A stretch of 64,000 nt of DNA from Candidatus Symbiopectobacterium sp. 'North America' (GTDB lineage Bacteria; Pseudomonadota; Gammaproteobacteria; Enterobacterales; Enterobacteriaceae), in assembly GCF_015762685.1 (NCBI RefSeq), contig NZ_PEHF01000017.1, positions 1 to 64,000 of the forward strand, written 5' to 3'. Of the stretch, positions 56,745 to 64,000 are shown piece by piece (position 1 is the first letter of the stretch; the number at the start of each line of letters is the position of its first letter). The position numbers and the translations under genes were made by a program. The notes under the pieces were generated by a model. It worked only from the letters and a program-made list of their open reading frames with translations. It did not search any database and was not told where the DNA came from.

Positions 56745-56770
56745 CTTGAAATAGCGTGCAATGCCCCAAC
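56745..56770 (+). promoter_or_regulatory. Heat-shock (sigma-32) promoter candidate for clpP-clpX
   Basis: CTTGAAA at 56745-56751, a 12-base spacer and CCCCAAC at 56764-56770 match the sigma-32 consensus CTTGAAA-N11-16-CCCCAT. It lies 150 bases before clpP in a gap (56516-56918) with no gene. Confidence 0.75.
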
Positions 56771-56918
56771 TAGAAGAAACAGAGGCGCGTGGTCATGGAT
56801 TTTGGCGAGTCGGTGTCGTTCTTAAGGGATACGTCTAGGTGACCGTGATAGTCAACCGCCGTTATCTCAAGTAGAATCTGATACATGGCACCAAAAGCAT
56901 TTTATCGAGGAGAGGTGA

Positions 56919-57542
56919 ATGTTATACAGTGGCGAACAAGAAAAATTAGCACCCCAAATGGCTTTGGTGCCGATGGTGGTAGAACAGACTTCGCGCGGGG
57001 AACGTTCTTACGATATTTTTTCCCGACTGCTTAAAGAACGCATCATCTTCCTGACGGGTCAGGTGGAAGATCACATCGCCAACCTGATCGTTGCTCAGAT
57101 GCTTTTCCTGGAAGCCGAAAATCCGGAAAAAGATATTTATCTGTACATCAACTCTCCGGGTGGCGTGATTACCGCAGGGATGTCGATTTACGACACCATG
57201 AAATTCATTAAACCGGATGTCAGCACCATCTGTATGGGACAAGCCTGTTCTATGGGGGCTTTCCTGCTCACTGCCGGTGCCAAGGGCAAGCGTTTCTGCC
57301 TGCCGAATTCGCGCGTGATGATTCACCAACCGCTGGGGGGATTCCAGGGGCAGGCAACGGATATCGAAATCCATGCGCGTGAAATACTGAAAGTGAAGCA
57401 ACGTATGAATGAGCTGATGGCTGAACATACGGGCAAACCTCTCGAAGTGATAGATAGTGACACTGAGCGTGACTGTTTCCTCTCTGCCCATGAAGCAGTA
57501 GAGTATGGATTGGTTGACGCCGTGATGACACACCGCGAATAA
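56919..57542 (+). CDS. clpP: ATP-dependent Clp protease proteolytic subunit ClpP
   Basis: Barrel-forming serine protease fed by ClpX or ClpA. 207 residues, the E. coli length, after GGAGAGG. Catalytic triad Ser111 (GQACSMGAF), His136 (MIHQPLGG), Asp185 ([10 protein letters not shown]) all present. Three residues next to these differ from the E. coli form: Ala110 to Cys directly before the nucleophile, Arg186 to Cys directly after the Asp, and Pro191 to His. The N-terminus ([13 protein letters not shown]) also diverges. Frame intact. Substitutions this close to the catalytic residues are unusual in a very conserved enzyme. Confidence 0.95.
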   Translation: MLYSGEQEKLAPQMALVPMVVEQTSRGERSYDIFSRLLKERIIFLTGQVEDHIANLIVAQMLFLEAENPEKDIYLYINSPGGVITAGMSIYDTMKFIKPDVSTICMGQACSMGAFLLTAGAKGKRFCLPNSRVMIHQPLGGFQGQATDIEIHAREILKVKQRMNELMAEHTGKPLEVIDSDTERDCFLSAHEAVEYGLVDAVMTHRE

Positions 57543-57655
57543 CGCCGCCGGCCATAGCGTACCTGTGGTTCACGAATTCGCGCTTGCGCGTGATTCAGGT
57601 TGAAGTGATATCGCTGTTGGGCCTGCGGGCAAGAGATAAAAGAAGAGGTTTACTG

Positions 57656-58930
57656 ATGACAGACAAGCGCAAAGACGGTTCAGGGAAGTTGCTGTACTGT
57701 TCTTTCTGCGGCAAAAGCCAGCATGAGGTGCGTAAGCTGATTGCCGGGCCGTCAGTGTATATCTGCGATGAATGTGTCGATCTGTGCAATGACATCATTC
57801 GCGAAGAGATCAAGGAAGTGGCTCCGCATCGTGAACGCAGTGCGTTACCCACGCCCCATGAAATTCGCCGTCACTTGGATGATTATGTGATTGGTCAGGA
57901 GCAGGCGAAAAAGGTTCTGGCGGTTGCGGTTTACAATCACTACAAGCGCTTGCGTAATGGCGACAGTAGCAACGGCATCGAACTGGGCAAGAGTAACATT
58001 CTGCTGATTGGCCCGACAGGGAGCGGTAAAACCCTGTTGGCTGAAACGCTGGCCCGTTTCCTGGATGTGCCTTTCACCATGGCGGATGCCACCACGCTGA
58101 CCGAAGCGGGTTACGTGGGTGAAGATGTGGAAAATATCATCCAGAAGTTGCTGCAAAAATGCGATTACGACGTACAGAAAGCCCAGCGCGGCATTGTGTA
58201 CATCGACGAAATTGACAAGATTTCACGTAAGTCCGATAACCCCTCCATCACCCGAGACGTGTCGGGCGAAGGCGTGCAGCAGGCTCTGCTGAAATTGATT
58301 GAAGGCACCATCGCTGCGGTACCGCCGCAAGGTGGGCGCAAGCACCCGCAACAGGAGTTTTTGCAGGTTGATACCTCCAAGATCCTGTTCATCTGCGGTG
58401 GGGCATTTGCTGGTTTGGATAAAGTGATCGAGCAGCGTGTTGATACTGGCCGCGGTATTGGTTTTGCCGCAACGGTGAAGTGCACGGCGCAAAAGGCTAC
58501 CGAAGGCGAATTGCTGGGCCAGGTAGAACCGGGCGATTTGATCAAGTTCGGCCTGATCCCTGAATTTATTGGCCGTTTACCGGTGGTCGCGACGCTGAGA
58601 GAGCTGAGCGAAGATGCGCTGATCCAGATCTTGCGCAAACCGAAAAACGCGCTGACCAAACAGTATCAGGCGCTGTTCAATCTTGAAGGGGTTGAGCTGG
58701 AATTCCGTGAAGAAGCGTTAACGGCGATTGCCAAGAAAGCCATGGCGCGTAAAACCGGTGCACGCGGTTTGCGCTCCATCGTGGAAGCGGCGCTGTTGGA
58801 CACCATGTACGACCTGCCCTCCATGGAGAGCGTCGATAAGGTGGTGATTGATGAGTCGGTGATTGCCGGTCAATCAGAGCCCATGCTGATCTACGGCAAA
58901 CCTGAAGCGCAGCAGGCGTCTGGCGAATAA
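57656..58930 (+). CDS. clpX: ATP-dependent unfoldase ClpX
   Basis: AAA+ unfoldase of ClpXP. Start ATG 57656 (AGAAGAGG upstream) gives [19 protein letters not shown]; 424 residues. Zinc domain CSFCG and CDECVDLC, Walker A GPTGSGKT near 120, Walker [10 protein letters not shown], pore loop GYVGED, sensor and GFAATVK. Intact. Confidence 0.98.
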   Translation: MTDKRKDGSGKLLYCSFCGKSQHEVRKLIAGPSVYICDECVDLCNDIIREEIKEVAPHRERSALPTPHEIRRHLDDYVIGQEQAKKVLAVAVYNHYKRLRNGDSSNGIELGKSNILLIGPTGSGKTLLAETLARFLDVPFTMADATTLTEAGYVGEDVENIIQKLLQKCDYDVQKAQRGIVYIDEIDKISRKSDNPSITRDVSGEGVQQALLKLIEGTIAAVPPQGGRKHPQQEFLQVDTSKILFICGGAFAGLDKVIEQRVDTGRGIGFAATVKCTAQKATEGELLGQVEPGDLIKFGLIPEFIGRLPVVATLRELSEDALIQILRKPKNALTKQYQALFNLEGVELEFREEALTAIAKKAMARKTGARGLRSIVEAALLDTMYDLPSMESVDKVVIDESVIAGQSEPMLIYGKPEAQQASGE

Positions 58931-58984
58931 ATCGTCAATTGCGCGCCTGACAAACGTACCTAAAGGGTCGTTGTCACCAGTCTG

Positions 58985-59013
58985 AAATGGGAGATTTTAT
59001 CTCCCATTTTTTT
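58985..59013 (+). terminator. clpX terminator
   Basis: Perfect stem AAATGGGAGA/TCTCCCATTT with TTTTA loop and T-run, just ahead of the lon promoter. Confidence 0.88.
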
Positions 59014-59027
59014 CGCATGTTCTGGTC

Positions 59028-59056
59028 GTTGAATGTCGGATATTTATCCCCATATA
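59028..59056 (+). promoter_or_regulatory. Heat-shock (sigma-32) promoter of lon
   Basis: GTTGAATG at 59028-59035 and CCCCATATA at 59048-59056 reproduce the E. coli lon heat-shock promoter, in which TCGTTGAATGT and ATCCCCATATACT flank a similar spacer. It lies about 90 bases before the lon start. Confidence 0.85.
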
Positions 59057-59142
59057 CTCCAATACTTGTTGGCGAAACCCGTGACATCCGCGTTTCACGA
59101 GATTCCTTTAACCTGGCGGAAACGAAACTAAGAGAGAGCTCT

Positions 59143-61551
59143 ATGAACCCTGAGCGTTCCGAACGCATTGAAATCCCCGTATTGCCGTTGCGCGATGTGG
59201 TGGTTTATCCGCACATGGTCATTCCGTTGTTTGTTGGCCGGGAGAAATCGATTCGTTGCCTTGAAGCCGCGATGGATCACGATAAAAAGATCATGTTGGT
59301 GGCACAAAAAGAGGCTTCAACGGATGAACCCAGTATTAACGATCTTTTCTCGGTAGGAACGGTCGCCTCCATTCTGCAAATGCTGAAACTGCCGGACGGC
59401 ACGGTCAAAGTGCTGGTCGAAGGGTTGCAGCGTGCGCGTATCACCACGCTGTCTGACGGTGGTGAACATTTTGCTGCCCAGGCGGAATATCTCTCGTCGC
59501 CGGCGATTGAAGAGCGCGAGCAGGAAGTCCTGATGCGCACGGCGGTCAATCAGTTCGAGGGATACATCAAACTGAACAAGAAAATCCCGCCGGAAGTGTT
59601 GACCTCGCTGAACAGCATTGAAGATGCAGCACGTCTGGCGGATACCATTGCCGCTCACATGCCGCTGAAACTGGCTGACAAACAGTCCGTGCTGGAAATG
59701 TCTGATATTACGGAACGCCTCGAATATCTGATGGCGATGATGGAATCGGAAATCGACCTGTTGCAGGTGGAAAAACGTATTCGCAGTCGCGTGAAAAAGC
59801 AGATGGAGAAAAGCCAGCGCGAGTACTACCTCAACGAGCAGATGAAAGCGATTCAGAAAGAGCTCGGTGAGATGGACGATGCGCCAGACGAACATGAAGC
59901 GCTGAAACGCAAGATTGAAGCGGCCAAGATGCCGAAAGAAGCGCGGGAAAAAGCCGAAGCAGAACTGCAAAAACTTAAGATGATGTCACCGATGTCCGCT
60001 GAGGCGACAGTGGTGCGCAGCTACATCGACTGGATGGTTAAGGTGCCGTGGAATGCGCGCAGCAAGGTGAAAAAAAACCTGGTGAAAGCGCAGGAAACTC
60101 TGGATACCGACCACTACGGTCTGGATCGTGTCAAAGAGCGTATTCTTGAATATCTCGCGGTACAAAGCCGTGTCAGAAAAATTAAAGGGCCGATTCTGTG
60201 CCTGGTCGGGCCGCCGGGGGTGGGGAAAACCTCACTGGGGCAGTCCATCGCCAAGTCAACGGGGCGTGAGTATGTGCGTATGGCGCTCGGCGGCGTACGT
60301 GATGAAGCGGAAATTCGCGGTCACCGTCGTACTTACATCGGCTCACTGCCGGGCAAACTGATCCAGAAGATGGCCAAGGTCGGGGTAAAAAACCCGCTGT
60401 TCCTGTTGGATGAGATCGACAAGATGTCGTCTGACATGCGTGGCGATCCGGCGTCGGCACTGCTTGAAGTATTGGATCCCGAGCAGAACGTCACCTTCAA
60501 CGACCACTATCTGGAAGTGGATTACGATCTGTCCGATGTGATGTTTGTTGCGACCTCTAACTCGATGAACATTCCTGCGCCGTTGCTGGACCGTATGGAA
60601 GTGATTCGCCTGTCTAGCTACACCGAGGATGAGAAGCTCAATATTGCCAAGCGCCATTTGCTGCCGAAGCAGATTGAACGCAACGCACTGAAGAAAGGTG
60701 AATTGACCGTTGATGACAGCGCTATCTCCGGAATCATCCGTTACTACACGCGTGAAGCTGGCGTGCGCAGTCTGGAACGCGAAATCTCCAAACTGTGCCG
60801 TAAAGCGGTAAAAACGCTGCTGATGGATAAAACCGTTAAGCATATTGAAATTACGGGCGATAACCTTAAAGATTTCCTTGGCGTTCAGCGCTTTGACTAC
60901 GGCCGTGCGGATGAAGAAAACCGCATTGGGCAGGTCACTGGGTTGGCCTGGACGGAAGTGGGCGGTGATTTGCTGACCATTGAAACCGCGTGCGTGCCGG
61001 GCAAGGGGAAATTGACCTATACCGGTTCACTCGGGGAAGTGATGCAGGAGTCTATCCAGGCGGCGCTCACCGTGGTGCGTGCCCGTGCTGAACGACTGGG
61101 TATCAATGCCGATTTCCATGAAAAACGTGATATCCACGTGCATGTGCCGGAAGGGGCAACGCCCAAAGATGGCCCAAGCGCCGGGATCGCCATGTGTAAC
61201 GCGCTGGTTTCCTGCTTGACGGGTAACCCGGTGCGTGCCGATGTCGCGATGACCGGGGAAATCACGCTGCGGGGCTTGGTATTGCCGATCGGGGGCTTGA
61301 AAGAGAAACTGTTGGCAGCCCATCGCGGTGGCATTAAGACGGTATTGATTCCTGACGAAAACAAACGCGATTTGGAAGAGATTCCGCCGAATGTGATTGC
61401 GGACCTGGAGATTCACCCGGTCAAACGTATCGAGGAAGTGCTTGCGTTAGCGTTACAAAACCCGCCAGACGGTATTCAGCCGGAGCCTGTCAAGGCCAAG
61501 CGAGCGCCTGCCAAGGCGAAAGCGGTGCCCGCCAAGGCCGCGAAAGAGTGA
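59143..61551 (+). CDS. lon: ATP-dependent protease Lon
   Basis: AAA+ serine protease for misfolded and regulatory proteins. ATG 59143 gives MNPERSERIEIPVLPLRDVV; 802 residues against 784 in E. coli. LON N-domain, Walker A GPPGVGKTS near 356, Walker B LFLLDEIDK, catalytic Ser679 (PKDGPSAGIAM) and Lys722 (GGLKEKLLAAHRG). The extra length is a C-terminal Lys/Ala/Pro-rich tail (KAKRAPAKAKAVPAKAAKE), which some relatives also have. Intact. Confidence 0.97.
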   Translation: MNPERSERIEIPVLPLRDVVVYPHMVIPLFVGREKSIRCLEAAMDHDKKIMLVAQKEASTDEPSINDLFSVGTVASILQMLKLPDGTVKVLVEGLQRARITTLSDGGEHFAAQAEYLSSPAIEEREQEVLMRTAVNQFEGYIKLNKKIPPEVLTSLNSIEDAARLADTIAAHMPLKLADKQSVLEMSDITERLEYLMAMMESEIDLLQVEKRIRSRVKKQMEKSQREYYLNEQMKAIQKELGEMDDAPDEHEALKRKIEAAKMPKEAREKAEAELQKLKMMSPMSAEATVVRSYIDWMVKVPWNARSKVKKNLVKAQETLDTDHYGLDRVKERILEYLAVQSRVRKIKGPILCLVGPPGVGKTSLGQSIAKSTGREYVRMALGGVRDEAEIRGHRRTYIGSLPGKLIQKMAKVGVKNPLFLLDEIDKMSSDMRGDPASALLEVLDPEQNVTFNDHYLEVDYDLSDVMFVATSNSMNIPAPLLDRMEVIRLSSYTEDEKLNIAKRHLLPKQIERNALKKGELTVDDSAISGIIRYYTREAGVRSLEREISKLCRKAVKTLLMDKTVKHIEITGDNLKDFLGVQRFDYGRADEENRIGQVTGLAWTEVGGDLLTIETACVPGKGKLTYTGSLGEVMQESIQAALTVVRARAERLGINADFHEKRDIHVHVPEGATPKDGPSAGIAMCNALVSCLTGNPVRADVAMTGEITLRGLVLPIGGLKEKLLAAHRGGIKTVLIPDENKRDLEEIPPNVIADLEIHPVKRIEEVLALALQNPPDGIQPEPVKAKRAPAKAKAVPAKAAKE

Positions 61552-61580
61552 CCTATTGCAAAAAACCTTGAGAAAAATCA

Positions 61581-61617
61581 CGCTGGCAGCAGAAATGGCG
61601 CTTGCCAGCGTTTTTTT
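61581..61617 (+). terminator. lon terminator
   Basis: Stem CGCTGGCA/TGCCAGCG with a 14-base loop, followed by seven T. Confidence 0.85.
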
Positions 61618-61747
61618 GTACCGCTAAGTTATGGCACTGTTAGTCTTAGCCAGTACGCTGTGCTAAGGTTTGACAGGATTGAAAAAAGCTACGTGTCGCG
61701 TTTTGGGATATTCAGCGTGACAACAGGATTTCAGAGGGGATGAGAGA

Positions 61748-62020
61748 GTGAACAAGTCACAATTGATCGACAAAATTGCCGCAGATGCTGATATTTCCAA
61801 AGCGGCAGCAGGGCGTGTGTTAGATGCAATTATTGGTTCTGTTACCGATTCTCTGAAAGCAGGGGATGACGTTGCACTGGTAGGATTTGGAACGTTCTCT
61901 GTGCGTGAGCGTGCAGCTCGCACTGGGCGCAATCCACAAACGGGCAAGGAAATCAGCATTCCAGCAGCAAAAGTACCGGGCTTCCGTGCCGGTAAATCGC
62001 TGAAAGACGCCGTTAACTGA
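61748..62020 (+). CDS. hupB: Nucleoid protein HU subunit beta
   Basis: DNA-bending histone-like protein. 90 residues, [20 protein letters not shown], beta arm with [21 protein letters not shown] and ending [20 protein letters not shown] at 61748 is read as the start. Intact. Confidence 0.97.
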   Translation: MNKSQLIDKIAADADISKAAAGRVLDAIIGSVTDSLKAGDDVALVGFGTFSVRERAARTGRNPQTGKEISIPAAKVPGFRAGKSLKDAVN

Positions 62021-62102
62021 TTATCTCGTCACAGGTTTGTGCTGTAATCCGAGTACGTTACCAAACATTACCTGACGCCACGGTGTCGGTAAGGTAAGAT
62101 AA

Positions 62103-62133
62103 GGGGCGCATCATTTTATGATGTGCCTTTTTT
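62103..62133 (+). terminator. hupB terminator
   Basis: Stem GGCGCATCAT/ATGATGTGCC (one G-T pair) with TTT loop followed by six T. The rest of 62021-62311 has no gene; the ppiD promoter must lie in 62134-62311. Confidence 0.85.
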
Positions 62134-62311
62134 ATGACGGGCGAACACTGCCCATCACCCTGCGGGGCGTCACATTGCGGCGTAACGTCTTTCCCACTCA
62201 TCTCTCTGGCAGTTTATGTTCTGGCATTAAGGTTCGCCAGACGCGCAGGGAAGCTTGGTTTTAGCCAACGCAGGGCGTGTTATCCATACTACAGCGGAGT
62301 GTTGTCACATT

Positions 62312-64000
62312 ATGATGGACAATTTACGCGCGGCTGCTAATAACGTCGTGCTGAAAATTATTCTGGGCTTGATCGTCGCCTCCTTCGTATTGACGGGCGT
62401 GGGTGATTACCTTATCGGCGGTTCTAACGATTACGCCGCCAAAGTCAACGGGCAGGAAATCGGTCGTGCGCAGTTTGAACAAGCGGTGCAAAACGAGCGT
62501 AGCCGCATGCAGGAACAGTTGGGAGAAAACTTTTCCGTGCTGGCAGGCAATGACGGTTATATGCAGCAGATGCGTCAGCAGGTGCTCTCACAACTGATCG
62601 ATGAAGCGCTGATTGACCAGTATGCCTGTAAGCTCGGGCTCAACATCAGCGATGCCCAGATCAAACAGGCCATATTTGCTGTTCCCGCTTTCCAGACCAA
62701 CAACCAGTTCGATAACGAAAAGTATCTGGATCAGGTACGCAGTTTGGGCCTGACACCGGATCGCTACGCGGAATTGCTGCGTAAACAACTGGTCGCGCAG
62801 CAACTGATTCAGGGGCTGGGCGCGACGCAATTTTCGCTGCCAAAAGAGATCGACAGTCTGGTGGCGCAGGCCGCACAGGATCGTGTGGTGAGAACGGCAA
62901 CGATTGACGTGGCGGCCATTGCCAAAACGCTGAACGTCACGGATGAAGAGATCAAGGGCTATTACGACAGCAATAAGAGCCGTTTTATCGACCCGGAAGC
63001 TTTCAAAGTCAGCTATCTGTTGCTGGATGCCGCACGCGTTATGGACAGTGTGAAAATCACTGATGCTGATATCGCGGCGTTTTACGAGAAGAATAAGCAA
63101 GAGTTTACCCGACCTGAGCGCAAGCGCTTTAGCGTGATTCAACTGAAAACCGAGGCGGACGCCCGTGCCGTGTTGGATGAACTGAAAAACGGTGCCGATT
63201 TTGCCGCGCTGGCAAAAGAAAAATCGCAGGATGTGGTATCGCGTCGTAACGGTGGCGATCTGGGTTGGATGGATGCCAATGCCACGGTCGATGAATTGCA
63301 GCAGGCAAAACTGACCGAAAAAGGCCAACTCTCCGAGCCGGTAAAATCCTCTGTGGGTTACCTGATCGTGCGTCTGGATGACATTCAGGCCGCGCAGGTT
63401 AAACCGTTGAGTGCGGTGCGCGATGACATTTCGGTCAGAGCAAAACGTGAAAAAGCGCTGGATGAATTCTTTGCCCTGCAACGTAAAGTCAGCGAAGCGG
63501 CAAGCAATGACAATGAGTCGCTAGCATCGGCGGAAGAGGCTACGGGGCAAAAAGCCACTGAGACGGCCTGGTTTAGTCACGATCAAGTGCCTGCTGAGTT
63601 GAACTTCCCGCAGGTGACGCAGGCTATTTTCGGCGGCACCCTGTTAGGCGATAACGGTGCACCGGGAAGCAACTCCGATGTGATCGGTGTTGATGGCGAT
63701 CGTGCGATCGTGATGCGTATCACCGATCACCGTGCAGAAACGCCGTGTCCTCTGGATCAGGTGCGTGACGAGATTGTACAGGTGCTGAAAGTGCAGAAAG
63801 TGCAGCAGCAGGCTAACCTACAGGCTGAAAAAATTGTGGTTGACCTGAAACAAGGCAAAGAGGACTCGCTGAAAACAGCCAACCTCAGCTTTGGCGAGCC
63901 AGAGACCCTGTCCTCCGTTTCTCAGGGCAATGTGTTGGCAGAAAGCGTGTTTGCCTTGCCTGTGCCGCAAAAGGACAAGGTGAGCTACGGTGTTGCACGC
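62312..64000 (+). CDS. ppiD: Periplasmic folding chaperone PpiD, cut by the window edge
   Basis: Inner-membrane-anchored parvulin-like chaperone at the Sec translocon exit. The frame from ATG 62312 (MMDNLRAAANN) is open for 563 codons to the last base of the window; the end lies outside. A single membrane helix (VVLKIILGLIVASFVLTGVG) is near residues 12-31, a SurA-like N-terminal region follows, and the parvulin domain lies near residues 265-360 (FSVIQLK, RRNGGDLGWMDAN, VGYLIVRLDD). No lesion in the visible part. The protein is normally about 620-630 residues. Confidence 0.95.
   Translation, partial: MMDNLRAAANNVVLKIILGLIVASFVLTGVGDYLIGGSNDYAAKVNGQEIGRAQFEQAVQNERSRMQEQLGENFSVLAGNDGYMQQMRQQVLSQLIDEALIDQYACKLGLNISDAQIKQAIFAVPAFQTNNQFDNEKYLDQVRSLGLTPDRYAELLRKQLVAQQLIQGLGATQFSLPKEIDSLVAQAAQDRVVRTATIDVAAIAKTLNVTDEEIKGYYDSNKSRFIDPEAFKVSYLLLDAARVMDSVKITDADIAAFYEKNKQEFTRPERKRFSVIQLKTEADARAVLDELKNGADFAALAKEKSQDVVSRRNGGDLGWMDANATVDELQQAKLTEKGQLSEPVKSSVGYLIVRLDDIQAAQVKPLSAVRDDISVRAKREKALDEFFALQRKVSEAASNDNESLASAEEATGQKATETAWFSHDQVPAELNFPQVTQAIFGGTLLGDNGAPGSNSDVIGVDGDRAIVMRITDHRAETPCPLDQVRDEIVQVLKVQKVQQQANLQAEKIVVDLKQGKEDSLKTANLSFGEPETLSSVSQGNVLAESVFALPVPQKDKVSYGVAR

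Overview
This window is chromosomal DNA from a gamma-proteobacterium of the order Enterobacterales. From about 12.3 kb onward the gene order follows the E. coli 9-10 min region: rdgC, mak, sbcC, sbcD, phoB, phoR, brnQ, proY, acpH, queA, tgt, yajC, secD, secF, yajI, nrdR, ribD, ribH, nusB, thiL, pgpA, dxs, ispA, xseB, thiI, yajL, panE, yajQ, yajR, cyoEDCBA, ampG, yajG, bolA, tig, clpP, clpX, lon, hupB, ppiD. The hexuronate gene uxuA, a giant Bap-like adhesin with a type I secretion system, and protein sequences throughout suggest the Pectobacterium/Brenneria/Dickeya side of the order. That placement is inference; no 16S or marker phylogeny is available here.

The dominant feature is gene decay. 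About 18 of some 53 recognisable genes are broken by premature stops, one-base indels, small deletions, a perfect 8-bp tandem duplication, or large deletions that fuse neighbouring genes. Broken genes are uxuA, the whole adhesin/type I secretion cluster, a chemotaxis receptor, a NUDIX hydrolase, sbcC, sbcD, a PstS-like binding protein, a MetE-like methyltransferase, acpH, queA, tgt, panE, yajR, cyoE, cyoB and ampG. Most remain highly recognisable, so the decay is recent. No insertion sequence, prophage, tRNA, rRNA or CRISPR array was seen. The pattern resembles recently host-restricted symbionts or pathogens (Sodalis- or Symbiopectobacterium-like); sequencing error could explain some homopolymer indels but not the codon-precise deletions.

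Layout. 0-11.4 kb is accessory: uxuA, a decayed HlyD/ABC/adhesin cluster on the minus strand, a truncated MCP, and the mdtJI spermidine exporter. 11.4-21.3 kb holds NUDIX, rdgC, mak, sbcCD, phoBR and the PstS-like gene. 21.3-29.3 kb holds two transporters (brnQ, proY), a 2-Cys peroxiredoxin and the damaged acpH, queA and tgt. 29.4-42.5 kb is mostly intact core: Sec translocase accessory genes, riboflavin/NusB/thiamine genes, and isoprenoid precursor genes. 42.5-43.2 kb is a RelBE-type toxin-antitoxin pair placed between thiI and yajL. 43.2-53.7 kb holds panE, yajR, the cyo operon and ampG, mostly damaged. 53.7-64 kb is intact protein-quality-control core (bolA, tig, clpP, clpX, lon, hupB, ppiD), with heat-shock-type promoters in front of clpP and lon.

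Functionally, the losses cluster in pathways rather than falling at random: both final queuosine genes, both SbcCD subunits, two cytochrome bo3 genes, and every part of the adhesin secretion system. Proteostasis, secretion, riboflavin, thiamine and isoprenoid genes are retained.
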